The notes under the pieces: generated by a model
Seen by the model: only the letters and a program-made list of their open reading frames with translations
Databases searched by the model: none
Told to the model about the DNA's origin: nothing
Source of the DNA: JBQTIM01 sp052388135
GTDB lineage: Bacteria; Elusimicrobiota; Elusimicrobia; FEN-1173
DNA length: 11,779 bases
Direction: 5' to 3'
Assembly (NCBI GenBank): GCA_052388135.1
Contig: JBQTIM010000022.1
Location: 1 to 11,779, forward strand
Shown: positions 6,058-11,779 of the stretch, one piece after another
Position numbering within the stretch: the first letter of the stretch is position 1
Layout: each line of letters opens with the position of its first letter
Made by a program: the position numbers and the translations under genes

Positions 6058-6131
6058 CGCCGGCCCGACGCGCGACGCCCGGCGCGGTCGCTTTCGTTTC
6101 CCGGTGTGCGTCCCGATGGACGCGCCCATGA
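6054..6131 (+). CDS. Possible 25-residue mini-ORF coupling oppD to oppF
   Basis: The ATG overlaps the oppD stop (ATGA, 6054-6057) and the TGA (6129-6131) overlaps the best oppF start (ATGA, 6128-6131). A usable Shine-Dalgarno (GAAGGG) lies about eight bases before its start. The predicted product, MTPARRATPGAVAFVSRCAS followed by RWTRP, is Arg-rich and resembles nothing I recognise. The double overlap would let ribosomes leaving oppD re-initiate here and again at oppF. It may be only a translational relay, or an accident of GC-rich DNA. The oppF alternatives (GTG 6104, ATG 6116) would make it overlap oppF further. Confidence 0.3.
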   Translation: MTPARRATPGAVAFVSRCASRWTRP

Positions 6132-6913
6132 GCCTTCTGGCCGTGGAGGGCGTGTCCAAGGAGTTCGCGGTGGAGGGGGGGATATTCCGCCGCCGGATCG
6201 GCGTCGTCCGCGCCTTGGACCAGGTGTCCTTCGCCATGGAGGAGGGAGATTCCCTCGGCGTCGTGGGCGAATCGGGCAGCGGCAAAACCACCCTGGCGCG
6301 AATCCTCACGCGCATGCTGGCGCCCGACGGCGGCCGCGTGCTTTGGGAAGGGCGGCCCATGGAGTCGTTCACCGCCCGGGAATGGGCGGGCAACGTGCAG
6401 ATGATCCACCAGGATCCGTCGGCATCCCTGAACCCCAAGCTGACCGTGCGGACGCTTTTGGAGGAGCCCTTGCGGCTCCGCGCGCGCCTGGCGGGCCGCC
6501 GCGCCGATTCGCCGGCCGCGGCCGCGGATTGTCTCGCCGCGGTCGGCCTTCCGGCGGACGCGCTTTCCCACTATCCGCACCAGTTCTCCGGCGGCCAGAA
6601 ACAGCGCGTGGCCATCGCGCGGGCGCTGGCGGCGGGCCCCCGCCTCCTCATCGCCGACGAGCCCGTCTCCGCCCTGGACCTCTCCATCCAGGCCCAAATC
6701 CTCAACCTGCTCATGGACCTTCAAGAGCGCTTCCGTCTGACGGTCCTGGTCATCAGCCACGACCTGGCGGTGGTGAGCGCCCTGGCGGACCGAGCCCTGG
6801 TCCTCAAGGAAGGGCGGGCCGTGGAGGCCGGTTCGGCGGCCGACGTGCTGGCGCGCCCGAAGCATCCTTACACGCAGGCCCTTTTGGAAGCGGTGCCGCA
6901 ATTGGTACGATAA
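6128..6913 (+). CDS. oppF: Peptide ABC transporter ATP-binding protein, OppF/DppF family (short form)
   Basis: This is the second ATPase of the importer, 261 residues from the chosen start. Motifs are complete: Walker A GESGSGKTT (residues 47-55), Q-loop MIHQDPSASLNPK, signature FSGGQKQ, Walker B LLIADEP (173-179), and ISHD with the switch histidine. I chose ATG 6128 because the family usually begins close to a SLLAVEGVSKEF-like strand and because this ATG overlaps an upstream stop. GTG 6104 or ATG 6116 would add eight or four residues and have no better ribosome-binding site. The protein ends soon after KHPYTQALLEAVPQL, so it lacks the roughly 50-residue Cys-containing C-terminal extension seen in OppD here. 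The stop is four bases before the acyl-CoA ligase start, so the two genes are surely co-transcribed. Confidence 0.92.
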   Translation: MSLLAVEGVSKEFAVEGGIFRRRIGVVRALDQVSFAMEEGDSLGVVGESGSGKTTLARILTRMLAPDGGRVLWEGRPMESFTAREWAGNVQMIHQDPSASLNPKLTVRTLLEEPLRLRARLAGRRADSPAAAADCLAAVGLPADALSHYPHQFSGGQKQRVAIARALAAGPRLLIADEPVSALDLSIQAQILNLLMDLQERFRLTVLVISHDLAVVSALADRALVLKEGRAVEAGSAADVLARPKHPYTQALLEAVPQLVR

Positions 6914-6917
6914 GGCC

Positions 6918-8453
6918 ATGACCCCCTTCCGGACCCTCAACGAGATGCTGGACCATTCCGTGCGCGCGTTCCCGGACGCGCCGGCTTTTTTCTATAAGGA
7001 ACAAAAGCTCACCTACGCCGAGCTGGAGCGAAAAATCGCGCTCTGCGCCGGGGGCCTGTCGCGCCTCGGCATCGGCAAGGGGGACGCCTTCGGCGTCGTG
7101 CTGCGCAACTGCCCGGAGTTCGTCGTCCTCTTCTTCGCCCTCAGCCGCCTGGGCGCGGTCCTGGTTCCCGTGAATTTTTTGGAGAAGGGCGAGCGCATGG
7201 GATTCATCTTCCACGACGCCGAGGTGAAGGGCTGCCTCACGTCGCGCGAGTTCCTGGCCAACGTCCGGCAGGCTCAAAAGCAGGCGCCCTCCCTGGCGCG
7301 GATTTTCCTGAAGGACCCCGGCGGAACCGAGGCCGCCTTCGACGCCCTGCTCGAGGGCCCGCCCGCCGCCGGCGCCGCCCCCGTGGGCCCCGACGACCTC
7401 AGCCTCCTGATCTACACCGCCGGAACCACGGGCCTGCCCAAGGGCGTCATGCTCACGCACCGCAACTTCTGCGCCAACGTGGAGTCCTGCCGGGGCGCCA
7501 TCGAGCTCAGCCACGAGGACAGGTTCATGTGTCTCCTCCCCATGTTCCACTCCTTCGCCTGGACCACCAACGTGCTTGTGCCCTTGAGCCTCGGCGCCTC
7601 CACGGTGGTCATCGAAAGCCTCCTGCCTTTCGAGCCGGTGATGAAGGCCATGTGGCGGCACAAGGTCACCTTGTTCTGCGCGGTGCCGCCCATCTTCGCC
7701 ACGCTCACCCAACGCATCCGGGGCGTGAAGGCCTTCGTGCTGCGGATGCTGAACCCCGCGCGGGTGGCCGTGTCGGGGGCCGCCGCCCTGCCCGGCGGCG
7801 TGCAGAGGGAATTCGAGAAAACGTTCGGCATCCCGCTCCTGGAAGGCTACGGCCTCACGGAAGCCGCCCCCGTGGTGGCCCTCAACCCCCTGCACGGCGA
7901 GCGCCGGCCCGGCACCGTGGGCCTGCCCATTCCCGGCGTTCAAGTCGCCATCCTGGACGACGACGAAAAACCCGTGTCCCGCGGCGAGGTGGGGGAAATT
8001 TGCGTGAAGGGCGAGAACGTGATGAAGGGCTACTACAAGCGCCCCGAGGAGACGCGGGAAGCCTTCACGCGGGACGGCTGGCTGAAAACCGGCGACCTGG
8101 GGAAGCTGGACCAAGACGGCTACCTGTCCATCGTGGACCGCAAGAAAGATTTGATCATCGTCAAAGGGCTGAACGTTTATCCGCAGGAAATCGAGGCGGC
8201 CCTGCTGTCCCATCCGTCCGTAGGCGAAGCCGCCGCCGTGGGCATCCAGGACGCCACGGGCGACGAACTGATCAAGGCCTTCGTCGTCCTCAAGGAAGGC
8301 CTGTCCGCCGACCGCGCCGAGCTGATGAAGATTTGCCGCGAGAAGCTGGCCCCCTACAAGATTCCGCGCGACATCGAGTTCCGCAAGGAGCTTCCGAAGA
8401 ACGCCCTGGGAAAAATCCTTAAAAAAGATTTGCGCCGAGAATCCTCTCTTTGA
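6918..8453 (+). CDS. AMP-forming long-chain acyl-CoA ligase
   Basis: The 511-residue protein is an ANL-superfamily adenylating enzyme, most like the FadD-type fatty acyl-CoA synthetases that convert a fatty acid, ATP and CoA to acyl-CoA, AMP and pyrophosphate. The phosphate-binding loop is YTAGTTGLPKG (residues 166-176), with Ala where Ser is common. Other core blocks are MLPMFHSFAW-like LLPMFHSFAW, GYGLTEAAPVV, DGWLKTGDLG and the hinge DRKKDLIIVKGLNVYPQEIE. The C-terminal PKNALGKILKKDLR carries the conserved catalytic lysine, K499. The chain length it prefers cannot be read here; other acid substrates (aryl acids, fatty acids for polyketide loading) are possible. It has no signal peptide. 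The ATG lies four bases after oppF, and its stop overlaps the start of the next gene, placing it firmly in the transporter operon. Confidence 0.9.
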   Translation: MTPFRTLNEMLDHSVRAFPDAPAFFYKEQKLTYAELERKIALCAGGLSRLGIGKGDAFGVVLRNCPEFVVLFFALSRLGAVLVPVNFLEKGERMGFIFHDAEVKGCLTSREFLANVRQAQKQAPSLARIFLKDPGGTEAAFDALLEGPPAAGAAPVGPDDLSLLIYTAGTTGLPKGVMLTHRNFCANVESCRGAIELSHEDRFMCLLPMFHSFAWTTNVLVPLSLGASTVVIESLLPFEPVMKAMWRHKVTLFCAVPPIFATLTQRIRGVKAFVLRMLNPARVAVSGAAALPGGVQREFEKTFGIPLLEGYGLTEAAPVVALNPLHGERRPGTVGLPIPGVQVAILDDDEKPVSRGEVGEICVKGENVMKGYYKRPEETREAFTRDGWLKTGDLGKLDQDGYLSIVDRKKDLIIVKGLNVYPQEIEAALLSHPSVGEAAAVGIQDATGDELIKAFVVLKEGLSADRAELMKICREKLAPYKIPRDIEFRKELPKNALGKILKKDLRRESSL

Positions 8454-9943
8454 ACGGCGCCGCCGTGTTTCCGCTCGCCGCCCTGCGGCCCCTGTCGGCG
8501 CCGGCGTTCGCCGGCCGGTGCTGGCTCGTGGGAGGCGCCCTGCGGGACGCCGCGCTGGGCCGGCCTCTCCGGGACGTGGACGTGGCGGTGGACGGCGATC
8601 CCCTGGCTGCAGCCCGGCTTGTCGCCGCGCCGCTCAAAGCCAAGCCTTTCCCGCTGGACGAAGAGCGCGGCGTCTACCGCGTGGCCGTCAAGGGCGCCGC
8701 CGGCGCCGGCGTATTCGATTTCTCAAAGCTCCAGGGCAGGACTCTCGCGGAGGACCTGCGCCGCCGCGATTTCACCGTCAACGCCATGGCTCTGGCCCTG
8801 GAGGACGCCCCCGGCGGCTTTCCGGCCCGCGTCGTGGACCCTTTCGATGGAAGGAAGGATTTGAAGGCGCGGAAAATCCGCCTGACGTCCGAGAAGGTTC
8901 TGCGGGAGGACCCCTTGCGCGTCCTGCGCGCCTTCCGGTTCGCCTCGGAGCTGGGTTTCCGCCTGGAGGCCGGCACCCTGCGGGCGGTTTCAAAGCACGC
9001 CGGACAAACGGCCCGCAGCGCGCCCGAGAGGATCCGCGACGAGCTCTACAAAATCCTTTCCGCGCCGCGCGCCGCCCACGCCTTCCGCGAGATGGACCGC
9101 GCCGGCCTCCTTCCCGTTCTCTTCCCCGAATGCGCCGACATGCGCCGCACCGCCCGCGCCTACTACGGCAAGGAAGGCGTGCTGGGCCATTCCCTCGCGG
9201 CCTTGGCGTCCTTCGAGGAACTCCTGGAGCAATGGCGCTTTTATTTTCCCAAGTTCCATGGAAAGATCGAGGCCTACCTGGCCGAGCCCGTGGCGGGCTA
9301 TCCGCGCTACGCCCTGCTCAAGCTGGCCGAATTCCTCCACGACGTGGGCAAGCCCGCCACGGCGAAGGTGGAGGACGGCAAGCTGCATTTCCACGGCCAC
9401 GAGGTGGTCGGCATGCGCCAGGCCGAAGCCATCGCCGCTCGCCTGCGCCTGTCGCGGGAGGAAACCCGCGCTCTGGGCCGCCTGGTCCGCGCGCACATGC
9501 GGCCCGGCAACCTGGGCCACCAGCCCGTGGTGACTGACCGCGCCGTCTATCGCTTCTACCGCGACTTGGAGGACGACGCCGTGGGCATGCTGTTGGTGGC
9601 CCTGGGAGATCACTTCACCTATCTCAGCGAGCGCGAAAAGCGGAGCCGGAAAGACCCTGTTTTTGCTACAATATATAAGTTGCTGGCGGCGCACTTTCTC
9701 AAGCCCGACACCGTCCGCCCGCCGCGCGTCGTGGACGGACGCGACCTCATGAAGCGTCTCGGCCTGAAACCCGGCCCCCTGGTGGGCCGGCTTCTGGAAA
9801 GCATACAGGAAGCCCAGGCCGCCGGCGCCGTCGCCGGCAAAGAGCAGGCCCTGAAATGGGCCGAGCGGCGCTTAAAGGAAGAGCCCGCCGCGCCGTCCGC
9901 CGCACCTCAGCCCACCGCGAAGCGGGGGCGCCCCACCCCTTAA
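8450..9943 (+). CDS. cca: CCA-adding enzyme / poly(A) polymerase family nucleotidyltransferase with HD domain
   Basis: The 497-residue protein is a class II tRNA nucleotidyltransferase/poly(A) polymerase. Motifs in order: WLVGGALRD (residues 25-33), metal-binding DVD (42-44), RRRDFTVNAMAL, the EDPLRVLRAFRFASELGF nucleotide-selection block, then ERIRDEL. An HD phosphohydrolase-type domain follows (H247, HD at 297-298 in FLHDVGKP, H313, H317), as in many bacterial Cca and A-adding enzymes. It should repair or build the CCA tail of tRNAs; full CCA-adding, A-adding and poly(A) polymerase forms cannot be separated by eye. The start is a TTG at 8450 overlapping the ligase stop (TTGA), with an in-frame GTG at 8465 as alternative. 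Neither has a strong ribosome-binding site, suggesting translational coupling. The C-terminal 20 residues are Pro/Ala-rich. Codons near 9661-9681 (GCT ACA ATA TAT) are unusually AT-rich for this gene. Confidence 0.88.
   Translation: MNGAAVFPLAALRPLSAPAFAGRCWLVGGALRDAALGRPLRDVDVAVDGDPLAAARLVAAPLKAKPFPLDEERGVYRVAVKGAAGAGVFDFSKLQGRTLAEDLRRRDFTVNAMALALEDAPGGFPARVVDPFDGRKDLKARKIRLTSEKVLREDPLRVLRAFRFASELGFRLEAGTLRAVSKHAGQTARSAPERIRDELYKILSAPRAAHAFREMDRAGLLPVLFPECADMRRTARAYYGKEGVLGHSLAALASFEELLEQWRFYFPKFHGKIEAYLAEPVAGYPRYALLKLAEFLHDVGKPATAKVEDGKLHFHGHEVVGMRQAEAIAARLRLSREETRALGRLVRAHMRPGNLGHQPVVTDRAVYRFYRDLEDDAVGMLLVALGDHFTYLSEREKRSRKDPVFATIYKLLAAHFLKPDTVRPPRVVDGRDLMKRLGLKPGPLVGRLLESIQEAQAAGAVAGKEQALKWAERRLKEEPAAPSAAPQPTAKRGRPTP
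9664..9672 (+). promoter_or_regulatory. Possible internal extended -10 promoter for the dehydrogenase gene
   Basis: TGCTACAAT inside the cca coding region fits TGnTANAAT, one base off the extended -10 consensus, and is followed by a TATATAAG run. It lies about 320 bases before the wbpA start and uses codons (ACA ATA TAT) rare elsewhere in the gene. No clear -35 is seen. Chance occurrence is quite possible. Confidence 0.3.
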
Positions 9944-9980
9944 ACTCTCCCCACCGGACCGCCGGAGGCCGACAACCCCC

Positions 9981-9986
9981 GGAGGT
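9981..9986 (+). promoter_or_regulatory. Shine-Dalgarno deciding the wbpA start
   Basis: GGAGGT lies nine bases before ATG 9996. A nearer ATG at 9988 is only one base away from it and opens a 4-codon frame (MPLC, stop at 10000-10002), so it is not the start. This supports 9996 as the initiation codon. Confidence 0.75.
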
Positions 9987-9995
9987 CATGCCTTT

Positions 9996-11351
9996 ATGCT
10001 GAAGCAACCCTTGAAGCCCGCAACCGCCGCGCCCGCCGTCCGCGAAAAAAGCCCTTCCCTTCCCGACCTCATCAAAACCCGGCGCGCCCACATCGGCGTC
10101 ATCGGACAAGGCTACGTGGGCCTGCCCCTGGCCGTGGAATTCGCCCGGGAAGGCTTCGCCGTCCAGGGATTCGAGGTGGACGGGGAAAAAGTCGAAGCCA
10201 TCAACGCCGGCGTTTCCTACATTCCCGACATCCCCTCCGACATCCTCAAGCCCATGGTCTATTCGAAGCGTCTGTCGGCCACCACGGATTTTTCGCTGCT
10301 GGGCGCCATGGACGCCGTCATCATCTGCGTGCCCACGCCCCTGCGGAAAACCAAGGACCCCGATCTCAGCTACATCGTTTCAGCGTCCGAAAAAGCGGCC
10401 GAGTTCCTGCGCGAGGGCCAGCTCATCGTCTTGGAAAGCACCACCTACCCGGGCACCACGCGCGAAATGGTCCTGCCTCTCCTCGAAAAAGAAGGCCTCC
10501 GCGCGGGGAAGGACTTCTTCCTGGCGTTCTCGCCCGAACGCGTGGACCCGGGCAACAAAAAATTCGGCATCCGCAACACGCCCAAGATCGTGGGCGGCAT
10601 CACGCCCGCCTGCACGGAGCTGGCCGGCGTCCTCTACGGCGAAGTGGTGGACACGGTGATCCCCGTCTCCAGCGCTGAAGCCGCCGAAATGGTGAAGCTC
10701 CTGGAGAACACCTTCCGCGCCGTGAACATCGGCCTGGTGAACGAGGTGGCCCTCATGTGCGACCGGCTCAAGATCAACACCTGGGAAGTCATCGACGCCG
10801 CGGCCACCAAGCCCTTCGGCTTCATGCCCTTCTACCCGGGTCCCGGCATCGGCGGCCACTGCATCCCGCTGGACCCTCATTATCTCTCCTGGAAATTGAA
10901 AACGCTGAACTTCTACGCCCGCTTCATCGAGCTGGCGGGCGAAATCAACTCCCACATGCCCGAGCACTTGGTGCGGAAGATCGCCGACGCCTTGAACGAA
11001 CGGGGGAAATCCGTCAAGGGATCCAAAATCCTGATCCTCGGCGCCGCCTACAAAAATGACATCGGCGACGTGCGCGAATCGCCGGCCCTGGATGTCATCC
11101 AGCTCCTCCGCGAAAAGAAAGCCGACGTCCGCTACCACGACCCTTACGTGAAGAAACTGTCCGTGCCCGGCGCCGAGCTGGCCTCCGCGCCGCTGTCGGA
11201 TGACCTGCTCCGCCGGCAGGATTGCCTGGTCATCGTCACCAACCACGGCTGTTTCGACATTCCAAGCATCGTGCGCAAATCGTCCCTGGTGGTGGACGCG
11301 CGCAACGCCACCCGCGGCCTGCAGGACCCGCGCAAGATCGTGACGCTTTAA
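9996..11351 (+). CDS. wbpA: UDP-N-acetylglucosamine 6-dehydrogenase (WbpA-type nucleotide-sugar dehydrogenase)
   Basis: The 451-residue protein belongs to the UDP-glucose/GDP-mannose dehydrogenase family and is closest in pattern to WbpA, which oxidises UDP-GlcNAc twice with NAD+ to the uronic acid used for O-antigen, capsule or other surface sugars. A roughly 30-residue N-terminal extension precedes the Rossmann motif GVIGQGYVG (residues 34-42, GxGxxG). The blocks VIICVPTPL, ESTTYPGTTREMV and FSPERVDPGN follow. Next are the central KLLENTFRAVNIGLVNE and the active-site loop GPGIGGHCIPLDPHY, with the catalytic cysteine at residue 289. The C-terminal UDP-binding domain (ILGAAYKNDIGDVRESPALDVI) is complete. 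UDP-glucose or UDP-ManNAc specificity is possible; the SYIPDIPS and FYPGPGIGGHC pattern favours the UDP-GlcNAc group. No glycosyltransferase genes are adjacent, so the polymer it serves is not visible. It lies 52 bases after cca, either as the operon's end or from its own internal promoter. Confidence 0.92.
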   Translation: MLKQPLKPATAAPAVREKSPSLPDLIKTRRAHIGVIGQGYVGLPLAVEFAREGFAVQGFEVDGEKVEAINAGVSYIPDIPSDILKPMVYSKRLSATTDFSLLGAMDAVIICVPTPLRKTKDPDLSYIVSASEKAAEFLREGQLIVLESTTYPGTTREMVLPLLEKEGLRAGKDFFLAFSPERVDPGNKKFGIRNTPKIVGGITPACTELAGVLYGEVVDTVIPVSSAEAAEMVKLLENTFRAVNIGLVNEVALMCDRLKINTWEVIDAAATKPFGFMPFYPGPGIGGHCIPLDPHYLSWKLKTLNFYARFIELAGEINSHMPEHLVRKIADALNERGKSVKGSKILILGAAYKNDIGDVRESPALDVIQLLREKKADVRYHDPYVKKLSVPGAELASAPLSDDLLRRQDCLVIVTNHGCFDIPSIVRKSSLVVDARNATRGLQDPRKIVTL

Positions 11352-11359
11352 CCCGACCC

Positions 11360-11380
11360 GGGCCGCTTCCGGCCTCTTTT
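11360..11380 (+). terminator. Probable intrinsic terminator after wbpA
   Basis: GGCCG (11361-11365), a CTTC loop, and CGGCC (11370-11374) form a perfect 5-bp GC stem, extendable by one G-T pair. It is directly followed by TCTTTT. It lies nine bases after the wbpA stop and just before the yebC promoter, a natural place to separate the two units. The stem is short, so efficiency may be modest. Confidence 0.55.
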
Positions 11381-11387
11381 CCCGCGC

Positions 11388-11416
11388 TTTACACGAAAAT
11401 GGGTATCGTGTAAAAT
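11388..11416 (+). promoter_or_regulatory. Sigma70-type promoter for yebC embedded in a perfect inverted repeat
   Basis: The -35 hexamer TTTACA (11388-11393) and the -10 hexamer TAAAAT (11411-11416) each match five of six consensus bases and are separated by the ideal 17 bases. Transcription would start near 11423, leaving about 24 bases before ATG 11447. The two hexamers lie within a perfect 9-bp inverted repeat, TTTACACGA (11388-11396) and TCGTGTAAA (11406-11414), with a 9-base spacer. That is the geometry of a repressor operator covering both promoter elements. The regulator is unknown. Confidence 0.65.
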
Positions 11417-11446
11417 CAAGCAAGTCGTTCGCGGGAGGAAAAATCC

Positions 11447-11779
11447 ATGTCGGGCCATTCACGCTGGGCGGGCATCAAGCACAAAAAAGGCGCCGCCGAC
11501 GCCAAACGCGGCAAGGTTTTCACCAAGATCGTGCGGGAACTCACCATCGCCGCCCGGACCGGCGGCGGCAACCCCGACCACAACCCGCGCCTGCGCAAGG
11601 CCATCGACGACGCCAAGGCCGCCAACATGCCCGGCGACAACGTCAAGAAGGCCATCGCCCGCGGCACGGGCGAGATTCCCGGCGTGTCCTACGAAGAGGT
11701 GTCCTACGAAGGCTACGGCCCCGGCGGCGTGGCCGTCTTCTGCACCGGCACGACGGACAACCGCAACCGCACCTCCTCC
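11447..11779 (+). CDS. yebC: YebC/TACO1 family protein, N-terminal part (runs off the window)
   Basis: The first 111 codons of a gene that normally encodes about 240-250 residues. The start MSGHSRWAGIKHKKGAADAK is the near-invariant YebC N-terminus. It is followed by RGKVFTKIVRELTIAARTGG, NPRLRKAIDDAKAANMPGDN, KKAIARGTGE and the YEGYGPGGVAVF block. The family has been described both as DNA-binding transcription factors (PmpR-like) and, more recently, as ribosome-associated factors that help translate proline-rich stretches; which applies here is not shown by sequence. The ribosome-binding site GGGAGGAA (11433-11440) is strong and the gene has its own promoter and candidate operator. In many bacteria ruvC, ruvA and ruvB follow yebC; that region is outside the window. 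The reading frame is open to the last base with no sign of disruption. Confidence 0.95.
   Translation, partial: MSGHSRWAGIKHKKGAADAKRGKVFTKIVRELTIAARTGGGNPDHNPRLRKAIDDAKAANMPGDNVKKAIARGTGEIPGVSYEEVSYEGYGPGGVAVFCTGTTDNRNRTSS

Noticed and set aside
5750..8213. Long minus-strand open frames (about 400-470 codons) opposite oppD, oppF and the acyl-CoA ligase
   Set aside because: They mirror the + strand genes, show no domain signatures or ribosome-binding sites, and have the His/Gly/Arg-rich composition of antisense GC-rich coding DNA.
9988..10002. Four-codon frame MPLC before wbpA as a regulatory leader peptide
   Set aside because: Its ATG is one base from the Shine-Dalgarno, too close for initiation, and the frame is too short to carry a signal; it overlaps the real start by chance.
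10380..11462. A 360-codon minus-strand frame opposite wbpA
   Set aside because: It lies antisense to a complete, motif-intact dehydrogenase gene and crosses its terminator and the yebC promoter. No protein family is recognisable.

Overview
The window is a GC-rich (about two-thirds GC by eye) stretch of bacterial chromosome with every supported gene on the + strand. It looks like core and housekeeping DNA of an uncultured or poorly sampled bacterium, not phage, plasmid or a defence island. The gene set (carB, dcd, guaB3, an Opp/Dpp transporter, an acyl-CoA ligase, a CCA/PAP nucleotidyltransferase, a WbpA-type dehydrogenase, yebC) does not fix a phylum. A GuaB3-type IMP dehydrogenase, a diguanylate cyclase with a starch/glycogen-binding module, and short intergenic repeats would fit a GC-rich lineage such as Elusimicrobiota or a deltaproteobacterium-like group, but that is a weak inference.

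Layout. Positions 1-259 are a near-perfect inverted repeat (119-bp arms, one mismatch) folded around the middle of carB. The real carB 3' end resumes at about 114, and 1-113 is most simply a snap-back or contig-end artefact. Then come the carB C-terminus (to 620), dcd with its own extended -10 promoter (677-1234), and a GGDEF protein ending in a CBM48/AMPK-type glycogen-binding domain (1247-2461). A non-coding island follows (2462-2714) with an 88-bp REP/MITE-like palindromic element, degenerate flanking repeats and two small palindromes before guaB3 (2715-3875). A second non-coding island (3876-4229) has a perfect 16-bp hairpin and further long-range inverted repeats.

From 4230 to 9943 the genes are packed like one operon: oppC-like permease, oppD-like and oppF-like ATPases, an AMP-forming acyl-CoA ligase and a CCA-adding/poly(A) polymerase family enzyme, with spacings from overlap to about 70 bases. 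No oppA or oppB lies next to this transporter. A WbpA-type nucleotide-sugar dehydrogenase follows (9996-11351) with a good ribosome-binding site, then a short terminator. A convincing sigma70-type promoter whose two hexamers are embedded in a perfect inverted repeat precedes yebC, which runs off the right edge.

How the genes relate. carB, dcd and guaB3 are all nucleotide metabolism (UMP/arginine supply, dUMP supply, GMP branch) but appear to be separate or short transcription units. The 4230-9943 block joins peptide or solute import to fatty-acid activation and tRNA maturation, a mix that gives no single pathway. I found no evidence of a new multi-gene system. The points most worth checking are the GGDEF-CBM48 fusion, the structured intergenic element at 3944-4190, the double ATGA-coupled mini-ORF between oppD and oppF, and the palindrome-embedded yebC promoter.
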